Assembly (NCBI GenBank): GCA_021604865.1
Contig: BQJU01000014.1
Coordinates: 1-64,000, forward strand
Reading direction: 5' to 3'
From: Saprospiraceae bacterium
Lineage (GTDB): Bacteria; Bacteroidota; Bacteroidia; Chitinophagales; Saprospiraceae
DNA length: 64,000 nt
Position numbers and translations under genes: made by a program. The notes beneath the pieces are model-generated. The model did no database searches. It was given only the letters and a program-made list of their open reading frames with translations, and had not been told where the DNA came from. How positions within the stretch are numbered: position 1 is the stretch's first letter; every line of letters starts with the position of its first letter. Shown here piece after piece: positions 25,561 to 36,081 of this stretch.

Positions 25561-27102
25561 ATGGATGAAAAAATTTTGATCCTAGATTTTGGATCGCAGT
25601 ACACGCAATTGATTGCGAGAAGAGTTCGGGAACTCAATATTTATAGTGAAATAGTTCCATTTAATAAAATTCCGAAACTGGATGGAACGATTAAAGCAGT
25701 TGTCTTGTCGGGAAGCCCTTTTTCTGTAACCGATGAAAAAGCCCTTCAAATCGACTTGAATCAATTGATTGGCCACGTCCCGGTACTTGGAATTTGTTAT
25801 GGAGCTCAATATATTGCGCAAAAATTGGGCGGAAAAGTTCAACCTTCACAAAAAAGAGAATACGGTAAAGCCAGCCTGAACCGCTTCTTCAAGAAGGATC
25901 TCTTTTTTGAGGGAATTAGCCCCAATAGTCAGGTTTGGATGTCACATGGTGATACAATCATAGATATCCCGCAAGGCTTCGAATTGCTGGCAGGCACCGA
26001 GAGTATAGACGTAGCTGCCTTTCGTTCAGTAGAAGGACAGTTTGACGCACCAGTCTATTGCATTCAATTTCACCCCGAGGTGACCCATAGCCTGGAAGGA
26101 AAAACAATCTTACATAACTTTTTAGTCAATATTTCCGGCTGTGTAGGAGATTGGACTCCTGCTTCATTTGTAGAAGATTCCGTCAAGGAACTCAAAAACC
26201 GCTTGGGTAAAGAAAAAGTGTTGATGGGACTTTCAGGTGGTGTAGACTCCTCAGTGGCGGCCACCTTATTACACAGAGCGATTGGCGATCGACTGATTTG
26301 TTTTTTTGTGGACAATGGTTTGTTGCGAAAAGATGAATACGAAGAGGTCCTGAAATCCTATCACGGGCAGGGACTTAATGTAGTAGGCATAGATGCCAAA
26401 GACCGCTTTTACCGTGCGCTTGCAGGACTGACGGACCCGGAAGAAAAGCGAAAGGCAATTGGGGGGATGTTTATCGAAGTTTTTGAAGAAGAAGCCGGTA
26501 AACTTGATGGCATTACTTATCTGGGGCAAGGAACCATTTACCCCGATGTAATTGAATCGGTCTCTGTACATGGCCCTTCTGTTACCATCAAATCGCACCA
26601 TAATGTAGGCGGTTTGCCAGATGTCCTCAAATTGAAAATAATAGAACCTTTGCGCAGCCTATTTAAAGATGAGGTTCGCAGGGTAGGAAAAGAATTGGGC
26701 TTGCCTATGGCAATTTTGGGCAGACATCCATTTCCTGGACCTGGTTTGGGTATCCGAATTTTAGGGGATATTACCCCGGAAAAAGTAGCTTTATTACAAG
26801 AGGCTGACGCGATATTCACAAAGAATCTAAAAAAATTCGATCTTTACGATAAGGTCTGGCAAGCCGGAACCATTCTTTTACCGGTCCAATCGGTAGGAGT
26901 TATGGGAGATGAGCGAACCTACGAACAAACAGTGGCCCTGCGTGCTGTCAATTCAAAAGATGGCATGACGGCTGAGTGGAGTAGGCTTCCTCATGATTTT
27001 CTGGCTATCGTGTCAAGTGAAATTATCAACAACGTTAAAGGAATTAATCGTGTCGTCTATGATATCAGTACAAAACCTCCTGCAACCATTGAATGGGAAT
27101 AA
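25561..27102 (+). CDS. guaA: GMP synthase (glutamine-hydrolysing)
   Basis: Converts XMP, ATP and glutamine to GMP. Residues 1-200 are the class I glutamine amidotransferase domain: [10 protein letters not shown] with nucleophile Cys79, and QFHPEVTHS with the catalytic His and Glu. The ATP-pyrophosphatase domain begins near 217 with the PP-loop [13 protein letters not shown]. The C-terminal dimerisation domain has [14 protein letters not shown] and ends [17 protein letters not shown], the expected GuaA terminus. The 513-residue length agrees with the family. The longer frame begins with TTG and would read through the promoter, so ATG 25561 is the start. The next gene overlaps its last 44 bases. 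Confidence 0.97.
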   Translation: MDEKILILDFGSQYTQLIARRVRELNIYSEIVPFNKIPKLDGTIKAVVLSGSPFSVTDEKALQIDLNQLIGHVPVLGICYGAQYIAQKLGGKVQPSQKREYGKASLNRFFKKDLFFEGISPNSQVWMSHGDTIIDIPQGFELLAGTESIDVAAFRSVEGQFDAPVYCIQFHPEVTHSLEGKTILHNFLVNISGCVGDWTPASFVEDSVKELKNRLGKEKVLMGLSGGVDSSVAATLLHRAIGDRLICFFVDNGLLRKDEYEEVLKSYHGQGLNVVGIDAKDRFYRALAGLTDPEEKRKAIGGMFIEVFEEEAGKLDGITYLGQGTIYPDVIESVSVHGPSVTIKSHHNVGGLPDVLKLKIIEPLRSLFKDEVRRVGKELGLPMAILGRHPFPGPGLGIRILGDITPEKVALLQEADAIFTKNLKKFDLYDKVWQAGTILLPVQSVGVMGDERTYEQTVALRAVNSKDGMTAEWSRLPHDFLAIVSSEIINNVKGINRVVYDISTKPPATIEWE

Positions 27103-28537
27103 ATTCCTGGCAATTATTCTTGTATCCTGCCTGTGGTCCTTAAGCTCTTGTGAATTATTTCGCAAAGCTCAGGGCGACAAAGATATTACGGAAACAGGGG
27201 AAACCCTGGATCCTATTTCCGGGAAGAAGGTTTACGATCCACAAACCGGCACCTATGTCATCGTGGAGGAAGCACCCTCGGAAAAGGTAGATACTATCCT
27301 TTGGAAAGAAATTCCAACCAGCAGCTATCCGCCGATTACATCTGATGGTGTTGACCTGGGAGGAACCATTAACCCTTCCGATGTTATTCGGACAGATAAT
27401 ATTGGCTCGCAATTTCTTTCCTCTTACAATATTTCTCTGCTTTTACCCTTTCTGACGGACCGCTTTAGTCCAACAGCCCCCTCGATTTACGAGAACTCTC
27501 AATGGGCACTTAACTTTTATAGTGGCGCCAAGATAGCTCTGGATTTATTGAGTACAGAGGATGTGAAGATCAATCTTTCTGTCATTGATACCAAGGCATC
27601 ACCCAATGTCATGGCTGGCCTTTTAAGGAATAATAACGACCTCATTTCAGCTAATTTGATTATTGGCCCTTATCGGAGTGAAAATGTATCCCAAGTTGCT
27701 AATGCTATTAGAACAAAGGACCAGGTATTGGTTTCGCCTCATAGCGCCAGTTCTGGTATTAGCCCTCAGAATCCGAATTATATCCAGGTAAATCCCACCT
27801 TGAAAACCCATAGTGAAGCCATTATGCGACATGCCCTGACCCACTTCCGGGCAGAACAAATCGTGATGGTAAGCCGTGCTCGTGACCCGGAAAGGAGCAG
27901 GTTGATGTATTTTTATGATGAATATAAAAAAATAAGCGGCTCTAAGGATACCAGCAAAATCCAGGAGTTGATTATTTCCGATGAAACGGCCAGTTTGGAA
28001 AACATTGAGGTACTTCCCTTTATTGATTTGGGAGACACTACGGTTTTCATTGTTCCCTCCTGGTCAGAAACATTTGTCTATTCTCTGTTGCGGAAAATTG
28101 ATATTTCCAAAGATCCTTATGATCAAATTTATGTATATGGCATGCCACAATGGATGCAGTTTGAAAAGATCGATTATTCTTATTACGAAAAGCTTAATGT
28201 ACGCATCAGCACCAGCACATTTGCCGATCCACTTTCTTCAAAAATCCAACTTTTTCAGCGCCAATTTTTTGAGCGTTATGGTTCTACACCAACAGAAGAG
28301 GCTTATTTAGGATACGATATCATGTTGTATTTTGGACGGATGTTGAAAAAGCATGGCACAAAATTCCAATATTCCCTGGAGAGAGATCCTCAGGATATGC
28401 TGTTGACACGTTTTGATTTTGAACGGGTAGTAGTTCCGACAACAACAGGTGCGGAGTTTGCCCCAATCCAGAATTTTGAAAATAAATTCGTTAACATCCT
28501 CAAATTTCAAGATTATCAGTTCCAAGTCGATAATTAG
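27059..28537 (+). CDS. Lipoprotein with type I periplasmic-binding-protein fold
   Basis: A 492-residue lipoprotein whose lipobox SLSSC puts the modified Cys at residue 31, after a short cytoplasmic stretch and hydrophobic helix. Residues 120-490 resemble the Leu/Ile/Val-binding or LpoA-like type I fold: [69 protein letters not shown]. Relatives in Bacteroidota are often annotated as amino-acid ABC transporter binding proteins, although no permease is here. Its ATG (27059) lies inside guaA, giving a 44-base out-of-frame overlap, and trmH-like follows after five bases. Ligand is unknown; a cell-envelope regulatory role like LpoA is an alternative. Confidence 0.75.
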   Translation: MISVQNLLQPLNGNKFLAIILVSCLWSLSSCELFRKAQGDKDITETGETLDPISGKKVYDPQTGTYVIVEEAPSEKVDTILWKEIPTSSYPPITSDGVDLGGTINPSDVIRTDNIGSQFLSSYNISLLLPFLTDRFSPTAPSIYENSQWALNFYSGAKIALDLLSTEDVKINLSVIDTKASPNVMAGLLRNNNDLISANLIIGPYRSENVSQVANAIRTKDQVLVSPHSASSGISPQNPNYIQVNPTLKTHSEAIMRHALTHFRAEQIVMVSRARDPERSRLMYFYDEYKKISGSKDTSKIQELIISDETASLENIEVLPFIDLGDTTVFIVPSWSETFVYSLLRKIDISKDPYDQIYVYGMPQWMQFEKIDYSYYEKLNVRISTSTFADPLSSKIQLFQRQFFERYGSTPTEEAYLGYDIMLYFGRMLKKHGTKFQYSLERDPQDMLLTRFDFERVVVPTTTGAEFAPIQNFENKFVNILKFQDYQFQVDN

Positions 28538-28542
28538 AAATT

Positions 28543-29178
28543 ATGAGACCGGAAAGAGAAGCACGGTTTCGGGAAGTTATCAATAAACGGCAGCGCGATC
28601 TGACCATTATATTGGAAAATGTTCATGACCAACACAACATTGGGGCAGCCTTGCGGTCTTGCGACTCAGTAGGAATTCGGGAAATCTTTGTTCTTTATTC
28701 AGAAGTTGGCCTAAACGTTAAAAATATTACCCTGGGTAAACGCACTTCGGCTGGCTCCAGAAAATGGGTCGATGTTCATTTTTACACCGATATTGAAGCC
28801 TGTTTTGCTCATGTTCGTCAACAATACCCTTTGGTGTTGAGTACCCACCTAAGCGACGACGCTAAATCACTGTATGATTTAAACCTAACCCAGCCAATTG
28901 CTTTGTTATTTGGCAATGAAAAGGAAGGGCTGTCTGAAGAAGTACTGAAACATTCAGATGGCAATTTTATTATTCCACAGATAGGCATGACCCGTAGTCT
29001 TAATGTTTCTGTGGCTGTGGCGGTTAGTGTTTATGAGGCTTTTCGTCAACGTAATGAAATTGGACTCTACGATGGAAAGGCACTTTCTCCTGCCGAACAA
29101 GAAGGTTTGTTCGAGGAATTCCACAAAAGGCATGTAGGGAAGGAAAAACGGAAAAAGATCCAACGCACTAATGATTAA
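28543..29178 (+). CDS. TrmH-family (SpoU) RNA 2'-O-methyltransferase
   Basis: A 211-residue SPOUT-class enzyme that methylates a ribose 2'-OH in RNA using SAM. The three SpoU motifs are present: motif 1 NIGAALRSCDSVG (with Asn and Arg), motif 2 LFGNEKEGL, and motif 3 IPQIGMTRSLNVSVAVAVSVYEA, split across the knot. Length and the N-terminal helix match TrmH, which makes Gm18 in tRNA; rRNA-directed relatives cannot be excluded by eye. It lies five bases after the lipoprotein gene and 20 bases before smc. The C terminus is highly basic (KRHVGKEKRKKIQ), as expected for RNA contact. Confidence 0.85.
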   Translation: MRPEREARFREVINKRQRDLTIILENVHDQHNIGAALRSCDSVGIREIFVLYSEVGLNVKNITLGKRTSAGSRKWVDVHFYTDIEACFAHVRQQYPLVLSTHLSDDAKSLYDLNLTQPIALLFGNEKEGLSEEVLKHSDGNFIIPQIGMTRSLNVSVAVAVSVYEAFRQRNEIGLYDGKALSPAEQEGLFEEFHKRHVGKEKRKKIQRTND

Positions 29179-29184
29179 TTTTTC

Positions 29185-29192
29185 TATTTTTG
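29185..29192 (+). promoter_or_regulatory. Possible -7 element TATTTTTG before smc
   Basis: TATTTTTG lies six bases before the smc ATG at 29199. No TTG is present at the expected upstream distance, so smc may be transcribed mainly from the operon upstream. Confidence 0.35.
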
Positions 29193-29198
29193 CGGGCT

Positions 29199-32100
29199 AT
29201 GAGATTGAAGAGTCTGGAAATAAAAGGCTTTAAAAGCTTTGCTAATGAAACGGTGATCAACTTTAACGCCGATGTTATTGGCATTGTAGGTCCTAATGGA
29301 TCGGGCAAATCCAACATTGTGGATGCGATACGTTGGGTGTTGGGGGAACAAAAAAGTAAAGAACTACGCCTCGATACCATGACCAGTGTTATTTTTAATG
29401 GTACCAAAAAACGTAAACAAAGCGGTATAGCCCAAGTTTCCCTGACTTTTGAAAATACCAAAAACCTCCTTCCCACTGAATACCATACCGTCACCATTAC
29501 CCGGATGCTTTATCGTACTGGGGAAAGTGAATATCGACTCAATGGAGTCACCTGCCGGTTAAAAGATATTACCTCACTATTTTTGGATACGGGCATTGGT
29601 TCCAATTCTTATGCTATCATTGCCTTAGGCATGGTGGATGATATCCTGTCTGATAAGGATAATTCCCGGCGTAAAATGTTTGAACAAGCGGCCGGCATCT
29701 CTAAATATAAAATCAGAAAAAGAGAGACCCTAAACAAGTTAAAGAGCACTTCAGAAGATTTGGACCGGATAGAGGATCTTTTGTACGAAATTAACAACAA
29801 CCTTGCTAGTCTTGAAAAACAGGCAAAAAGAGCTAAAAAATATTTCGAGCTCAAAGACCAATACAAGGTATTAAGTATTGAACTGGCGAATCTGAAAATT
29901 TCTTTGCTTAAGGAAAAACATAAAACAATTCAGGTACAGCTGGGGCAAGAGGAAGATCGTTACCGGGAGTTTGATGTTGAAATCAATAAACTGGAAGCTG
30001 GTTTAGAGGATCAACGCAAATCGAATCTGGACAAGGAAAAAGCACTTTCAGAACGTCAGCGGGATTTAAATCAGTTGATCGGCCAGATTAGAGGGATGGA
30101 AAATGATAAACGAATGTTGGAACAAAAACAGGAGTTTATCATTCAGGATCAGAAAAAATTGGGAGAAGACATACAAAGTGCCCGATTAAGACTCAACCAA
30201 CTCAAGGAAGACATTGAATACTACCGCTCTGAACTAAATGCGGAAAAACATGTTGAAGCCCGCCTGGAGCAGGAGCTGGAAACAGCTGAACAAAAACTGG
30301 CAAAAATTCGGGAAAGTCACGGTGCCATTAAGACGGAATTGGATGCAGTAATGAACCAGCAACAGGAAGCCGAACGGGCACTGTTTGAATTGGAAAAAGG
30401 TAAAGCTGTTAACCTCAACCAGATTGATAATCTGCGCCAACAAATGGAACGCAATCAGTTGGATATCCAGATGCGGATGGAAGAGGTCACGGGATTGAAG
30501 GGTAAAATTAAAGTGCTTGAGAAAGAGGAAAAAGAAAAGACCAAAATAGTAGACGAGCTGGAGCAAGCCGAGGAAAAACGCCTACAGCAAATTCAAAATG
30601 CTGAACAGGAACTCGAAGACCTCAACAAAAAGATGACCAAGGTCAACCGTGAACTCGATGCTAAGCAAAACGAGTTTAAACTGACCCAAAGCATGATTGA
30701 AAACCTGGAAGGGTTTCCGGAATCAATTCGCTTTCTGAGTGCAAGTAAGGACTGGAAAAAGGAAACGCCTCTCTTGTCTGATATCCTTTACGTAAAAGAG
30801 GCTTACCGAATTGCAATTGAAAATTACCTGGAGCCTTACCTCAATTATTATGTCGTAAGTAACTTAACTGAAGCACATCAGGCCATTCAATTGCTCAGCC
30901 GTAGTCAGAAAGGCAAAGCGAATTTCTTCTTACTGGATGTCTTTAACGATTACCAGGCACCCATGACTTTATTGCCGGATACCTTGCAAGCTATTGACCT
31001 GGTAGAAACGGATAAAATCTATCTCAACCTGGTCAGTTACCTTTTGGAGAATGTGTTGATTACTGAAGACGAGGACCTGAAACGGCAACTGCCTGGAGAT
31101 TACACCATTTTATCGAGTAGTGGTAGCTTTATCCGGCGTAAATTTAGTGTTTCGGGTGGATCAGTAGGATTGTTTGAAGGTAAAAAGATTGGCAGGAAGA
31201 AAAATCAGGAAATCCTGGAAAAAGCGATTAGTAAACTCGAACGAGAAGAAAATCGACTTTCAACCAGTTTTTATGATTTAAAAAGTCGGATTGAAACTCT
31301 AAAAGCGAAGAAAACGAATACTGAAATTCAGCAGGAAAGAAACTTGCTGAATCAATTGATGCAACAAAAGGTCTCCTTGCTGACCCGCCTTGAAAATTTC
31401 GAGTCCTTTATCAAGGAAACAGATGCCAAGCGAGAGAATATTGAAACCAATATCCGCGAATTGGAGGCAGCCAATTCAACCATCGAAAAACAACTGGTTG
31501 AAAAGCTCGATATTGTAAGGAATATTAAGGACCAGATTTCCAGTACAGATGGGTCTTATCGACAGGTAGCGGAAGAGATGAGCCAGGCTTCATCGGAATT
31601 CAATGATAAAAATATTGCCTTTATTCGGCAACAAAATAAAGTAACTGCTCTTCAAAGAGAATTAGCTTTTCGGGAAAAACAGCTGGAAGAAACCCATTCC
31701 GGATTGGGGAGTAATGCCTCCCGATTGGATGAAAGCGACGCCGAGCTTAAGCAAATTCAGGATAATATAGACAAGCTGCAAGAGACGCTGGTGGCGCAAT
31801 ATGAAAACCGCAAAACCCGTGAATCTTCATTGACAGAAGCGGAACAACTTTATTACAAAGCCCGTGGGGGAATCAATGAACTGGAAGACAAGCTTAGAAA
31901 AATTAATCGGGCGAGACAGGATGCCCAAATCCTGGTCAACCAGCTTAAAGAAAAATTCAGCGACGTCAAATTTGAAATTAGCTCCGTTGCCCAACGTCTA
32001 AAGATCGAATTCAATATAGATATTAATGAGTTGATCAACCAAGTTCCGGAAAATCCAGACCAGGATCCTGACGAACTAGAACTGAAGGTGGGCCGGGTTC

Positions 32101-32750
32101 GGAGCCGGTTGGATAATTACGGTGAAATCAACCCTATGGCAGTCGAGGCCTATGATGAGATGAAGGAACGATTTGAAACCATTTCTACCCAAAGGAATGA
32201 CATCGTGGAAGCCAAAGAGTCTCTGATTCAGACTATTAAAGAAATCGAAGAAACAGCAACGGTTCAATTTCTGGACTCTTTTGATAAGGCCAGGTTGTAT
32301 TTTATTGAGGTATTCAGAAGCCTCTTTACAGAGGATGACAATTGTGACCTTTTGCTTCTGGAACCAGATAATCCCCTGGAATCAAAGATTGAAATTGTAG
32401 CCAAACCGAAAGGAAAACGTCCACAAACAATCAGCCAGCTATCAGGTGGAGAAAAAACACTTACGGCTATAGCACTGCTCTTTGCTTTGTACTTATTGAA
32501 GCCAGCACCTTTCTGTATTTTCGATGAAGTAGATGCACCACTTGATGATGCAAATATTGTAAAATTCAATAAAATCATCAAAAAGTTCTCCCTAGAGTCT
32601 CAATTCATCATTGTGACCCACAACAAACTCACCATGGCCGCAGTAGATACCATTTATGGTGTATATATGGCAGAACAAGGTGTTTCAGGTGTCAGTCCCG
32701 TCGACTTTAGAGATTTTGAACACACCGCTACCTTCGAAGTAAGCCGCTAA
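29199..32750 (+). CDS. smc: Chromosome segregation protein SMC
   Basis: A 1183-residue structural-maintenance-of-chromosomes ATPase that condenses and separates replicated DNA. The N-terminal head starts MRLKSLEIKGFKSF and has the Walker A motif GPNGSGKSN (31-39). Long heptad coiled coils run from about 165 to 500 and 680 to 1010. The hinge lies near 520-640 (GFPESIRFL and LLENVLITEDEDLK). The C-terminal head has the signature LSGGEKTLTAIAL and Walker B FCIFDEVDAPLDDAN. ATG 29199 gives the family-standard N terminus; an upstream in-frame TTG is unlikely. No scpA or scpB lies nearby. Confidence 0.97.
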   Translation: MRLKSLEIKGFKSFANETVINFNADVIGIVGPNGSGKSNIVDAIRWVLGEQKSKELRLDTMTSVIFNGTKKRKQSGIAQVSLTFENTKNLLPTEYHTVTITRMLYRTGESEYRLNGVTCRLKDITSLFLDTGIGSNSYAIIALGMVDDILSDKDNSRRKMFEQAAGISKYKIRKRETLNKLKSTSEDLDRIEDLLYEINNNLASLEKQAKRAKKYFELKDQYKVLSIELANLKISLLKEKHKTIQVQLGQEEDRYREFDVEINKLEAGLEDQRKSNLDKEKALSERQRDLNQLIGQIRGMENDKRMLEQKQEFIIQDQKKLGEDIQSARLRLNQLKEDIEYYRSELNAEKHVEARLEQELETAEQKLAKIRESHGAIKTELDAVMNQQQEAERALFELEKGKAVNLNQIDNLRQQMERNQLDIQMRMEEVTGLKGKIKVLEKEEKEKTKIVDELEQAEEKRLQQIQNAEQELEDLNKKMTKVNRELDAKQNEFKLTQSMIENLEGFPESIRFLSASKDWKKETPLLSDILYVKEAYRIAIENYLEPYLNYYVVSNLTEAHQAIQLLSRSQKGKANFFLLDVFNDYQAPMTLLPDTLQAIDLVETDKIYLNLVSYLLENVLITEDEDLKRQLPGDYTILSSSGSFIRRKFSVSGGSVGLFEGKKIGRKKNQEILEKAISKLEREENRLSTSFYDLKSRIETLKAKKTNTEIQQERNLLNQLMQQKVSLLTRLENFESFIKETDAKRENIETNIRELEAANSTIEKQLVEKLDIVRNIKDQISSTDGSYRQVAEEMSQASSEFNDKNIAFIRQQNKVTALQRELAFREKQLEETHSGLGSNASRLDESDAELKQIQDNIDKLQETLVAQYENRKTRESSLTEAEQLYYKARGGINELEDKLRKINRARQDAQILVNQLKEKFSDVKFEISSVAQRLKIEFNIDINELINQVPENPDQDPDELELKVGRVRSRLDNYGEINPMAVEAYDEMKERFETISTQRNDIVEAKESLIQTIKEIEETATVQFLDSFDKARLYFIEVFRSLFTEDDNCDLLLLEPDNPLESKIEIVAKPKGKRPQTISQLSGGEKTLTAIALLFALYLLKPAPFCIFDEVDAPLDDANIVKFNKIIKKFSLESQFIIVTHNKLTMAAVDTIYGVYMAEQGVSGVSPVDFRDFEHTATFEVSR

Positions 32751-32767
32751 ATAAACTAGCCGGCACC

Positions 32768-35700
32768 TTACTTTCCTCCATCTCCATCCTTCTTCTTTTT
32801 CTTGAACGGATTAAATTTCTCCAACTCCTCCTTGATTTTATCTGCTGCCTCTTGTGTGGCTTTATCGTTTTTAAGCTCTTCCGCTTTTTTCTTAGCAATA
32901 GAATCCAGTTGGTTTTGCAGCGCTTCTTTGGCTTTATTCTCAAGGTCTTCTTTGGCTTGATCCACTTTTTCCTTGGCAACATTACGAAGAGAATCTACTG
33001 CTTTATCCACACCTTCCTGTACCTTGGCTTTAGTTTCGTCAACCTTCTCCTTTACTTCATTTTGAAGTTTTTCCTTTTGTTTATCAAATTCTTCTTTGGC
33101 AGCATCTTTTACGGCATCACCCAGAGAAGCTTGCCCATCGGCGCCTAGCAATTTGAATTTCACCTTTGGGTCGGTCAATGATCCGGTAAGCTGGATCAAT
33201 ACATTGAGTACCTCACTCTGCTTGATTTGAATACCAAGTTTGGAAGCCTGATCCCTCACCGCTGCTAAGCCCGTATTAACGGCTGCTCCTGCTGCGTTGT
33301 TTTCCAGGTATTTGCGCGGGATTGCTGCTGTAAGGTTGTAATTCATTTCCTGGTTAAGGCCATGGGTGCCACCTATGGTCATGGCGATATCCTTGAAGTC
33401 GTGTTTAGCTTCTTTTAATTCAACCACCCCATTTTTGATCTCAAACCAATTTTTAGTATTGTTCAGTTTTAAGCTCTCTTTAAGATGGTCAACATTTAAT
33501 AAATTACCTACGACTTGTAATGGTTTGAAGCTATTAATAACGCCATTGATCGTTTGCAAAAACCCCTGTGCATCCAAGGTGTTCAGGTTAGGCATCATGT
33601 CTTTGCCCAATTCTCCACTTAGGATCATGGTGGTATTAAAGTTACCTTTAATAAATTTGCCAATGGGCGCCATCGACTGGAAGGTGTTGAAGGTGTTAAA
33701 TGATTCCTGAAAGTCCAAACTTTGCAAGTCAAACTTGATATTGAAAGCAGGAGCATCCTGGTTTTTAGTGTCATAACCTCCGGCAAGATCAATCTCCCCG
33801 CCAAGGGCTTTCGTTTTTCCTTCCTCAATAACAACGGCTTCATCCTTGACTGCCAGTGTGCCAATTAAATCAGTCAGTGTCATATTGGTATACAACAACT
33901 TATTAATTCTGGCTTTGATCGTCATGTCAATGTTTTTAGGAACCAAAATCGGATCAAGAGCCTCCTCGTTCATCGTCGTTTGGCCTGAAGCCGGGGGGAC
34001 GGAGCCATCTTCAGTCATAAATTGATTCAGGTCAAAAAGATTGGACCGAACATTGAGGTTTCCTCCCAGTGTGCCACCCTCAAAAACATAGTCGAAAATG
34101 TTGGCGATGGTGCCACTGCCTTGCAAATCACTTTTGCCGATAACGGTCTCAAAAGATTGTACATTCATGCGTACCGGGCTGAGTTGTCCTACTGCTTTGG
34201 TGTTTTGCAATCGGTATTCATCATAGACAATTTCATCAATCGCTGCATCAACTTTGAAGTCGAAACGGTCAAATATTTCGGTAGATTCAGTATTTGTTGC
34301 CGGACTTGCCCCCAGAGCTTGAGGAGTTGCAGTTGGACTTGATGTTTCTTCCTCGGTTACCCATTCGCCTGCATCAAAATGTCTGGACCTAATAATAAAG
34401 TCGCCCTTCATGGTTTTATCCGGAGAAATATAGGCAAGAATATTGTCGATACTTCCATTGGCCTTAATATCACTCTTGCCGAGTTTGGCGTCAAAATTGC
34501 TGACTTCTACCCGTTTAGGGTTGAATGTCATGGCTGCCTGATTGATCATGATGTTAGGGAGTCCTGCACTTTGGTATTTTAGGTTTGAGATATCGGCTGT
34601 ACCGCTCATATTTACGGCTTCATAATCTCCGCGATCAATCTGAGACATCCTGGCCTTTATTTTGACATCTGCCTTGATCAAGCCTGCCAATTCATCAATG
34701 TCTTCAAGAGGAAATGCCTTGCTAATGGCTTCAAGGTCAATAACTCCCTTGATTTGAGCATCTACATTTGGATCAGAAATTGGGGTGCTTAATCTAAATT
34801 GAGCGCTGAAAGGATTGTCTCCCACCGTGATACTGAATTTAGAGGCGTTGATGACCATTTTATCCAAATCGCTTTCCGGACTATTGACATTGATATCAGC
34901 ATTGATATTGGTCACACCCAATGGTAGACCAGGATACTGAAAATTGCCGTTATTGATACTGACATTCACCAGGAAAGCTGGCAATTGTTCCCTTTCTCCG
35001 TTATAAACGCCATTGACACTTCCATCCAAGCTGAAATCTCCTGAAGCTTTGACATTTTCGTACCCCTCGATATAAGCATTGGGGATCAGCGATAAAAGTT
35101 CCTTGAAATTATTTTTCGGCGTATTGAATTTCAAATCCAGGAGAATATCATCTGCTTTCTTCAATTGAACAAATCCTTCAGCATTTACCTGTAGTGCATT
35201 AATAGTGAGCATGTTATCCTTTAGGCTATACTTGCTGTTTTTTTGATCGATATTGAAAATAGCATCCAAATGCATTTTTGCCTTTTTCAAGTAGGTAATA
35301 TTTCCTTGGCTAACAGTCATCGCAGCTATTTGAGTTTCTGTATCCAGGTCAAAAACATCGATGGTGAAATTACCGGTACCTTCGTGATCGAGGTCCTCAA
35401 TTTCAACATAGGTGTCACTACTGCGATCATCATATACAAGATGGCCATCAACAATCCGGTAGGCCTTTAGTTCCGCTTTAAAGCCGCTGTAGTCAGATTC
35501 GCTGGAGGTTTCTTCTGTAATTTCATCACTTGCAATGGCGATATCGTAATTGGCTTTACCATCTTTGAGAACGATGATGTTGATTTTGGGCTCAATCAAT
35601 TCCACTGATCTGACATTGATAGCTCCCGATTTGGCAATGACCGATTTTAAATCCAGGCTAAATCCAAGTTGTTTGCCTTCGGCAAGGCGAATTCCTTCAA

Positions 35701-35938
35701 ATTCGTCAATGCCATCGACCAGAAAATCATTCATTTGAAAATTCAAATTGGGAAAATCTCTGAAAAGAGATAGGTCAACCCCACTAAAGTCCACTTTGGC
35801 ATTGATGTTTTTATTGATTTCTTCCTTAGCCAATGCGACAATCTCATCTTTAAAAATAAAGGGCAGAGCAATGGCGCTTCCTATTAAAAGGACAATCAAA
35901 ACCAGTAAAACAATAAGAATTCTCTTGACGATTTTCAT
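32768..35938 (-). CDS. AsmA-like protein with C-terminal charged coiled coil
   Basis: A 1056-residue envelope protein. One membrane span (residues 5-28, RILIVLLVLIVLLIGSAIAL) anchors a long beta-rich region of the AsmA/TamB/YhdP type, now seen as bridge-like lipid-transport proteins. Repeated patterns such as VDFSGVDLSLFRDFPNLNF and SKFSITVGDNPF, FDAKLGKSDIKANGSI and TVIGKSDLQGSGTI support this. Residues 930-1056 are a lysine/glutamate-rich helical tail (KEKVDETKAKVQEG, KEKVDQAKEDLENK), ending in a KKKKKDGDGGK run. It probably spans the periplasm, affecting outer-membrane lipid or protein assembly; no specific role is shown. Convergent with smc, 17 bases apart. Confidence 0.85.
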   Translation of the reverse strand: MKIVKRILIVLLVLIVLLIGSAIALPFIFKDEIVALAKEEINKNINAKVDFSGVDLSLFRDFPNLNFQMNDFLVDGIDEFEGIRLAEGKQLGFSLDLKSVIAKSGAINVRSVELIEPKINIIVLKDGKANYDIAIASDEITEETSSESDYSGFKAELKAYRIVDGHLVYDDRSSDTYVEIEDLDHEGTGNFTIDVFDLDTETQIAAMTVSQGNITYLKKAKMHLDAIFNIDQKNSKYSLKDNMLTINALQVNAEGFVQLKKADDILLDLKFNTPKNNFKELLSLIPNAYIEGYENVKASGDFSLDGSVNGVYNGEREQLPAFLVNVSINNGNFQYPGLPLGVTNINADINVNSPESDLDKMVINASKFSITVGDNPFSAQFRLSTPISDPNVDAQIKGVIDLEAISKAFPLEDIDELAGLIKADVKIKARMSQIDRGDYEAVNMSGTADISNLKYQSAGLPNIMINQAAMTFNPKRVEVSNFDAKLGKSDIKANGSIDNILAYISPDKTMKGDFIIRSRHFDAGEWVTEEETSSPTATPQALGASPATNTESTEIFDRFDFKVDAAIDEIVYDEYRLQNTKAVGQLSPVRMNVQSFETVIGKSDLQGSGTIANIFDYVFEGGTLGGNLNVRSNLFDLNQFMTEDGSVPPASGQTTMNEEALDPILVPKNIDMTIKARINKLLYTNMTLTDLIGTLAVKDEAVVIEEGKTKALGGEIDLAGGYDTKNQDAPAFNIKFDLQSLDFQESFNTFNTFQSMAPIGKFIKGNFNTTMILSGELGKDMMPNLNTLDAQGFLQTINGVINSFKPLQVVGNLLNVDHLKESLKLNNTKNWFEIKNGVVELKEAKHDFKDIAMTIGGTHGLNQEMNYNLTAAIPRKYLENNAAGAAVNTGLAAVRDQASKLGIQIKQSEVLNVLIQLTGSLTDPKVKFKLLGADGQASLGDAVKDAAKEEFDKQKEKLQNEVKEKVDETKAKVQEGVDKAVDSLRNVAKEKVDQAKEDLENKAKEALQNQLDSIAKKKAEELKNDKATQEAADKIKEELEKFNPFKKKKKDGDGGK

Positions 35939-36011
35939 CAGATATTTTTTTTTGAAACGATTTCTGTCAGATTATTATGAGCAAACACTTTTCTTCCCGG
36001 CAAACAAGCCT

Positions 36012-36019
36012 TAAATTTG
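36012..36019 (+). promoter_or_regulatory. Possible -7 element TAAATTTG before rnd
   Basis: TAAATTTG fits TAnnTTTG and lies 62 bases before the rnd start. I find no TTG at the normal spacing, so support is only moderate. Confidence 0.3.
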
Positions 36020-36081
36020 ATGCTTTGGCTCAATTTAATGCACAAAAGATACTACGATTAATCTTTTTTTAACATAATTAC

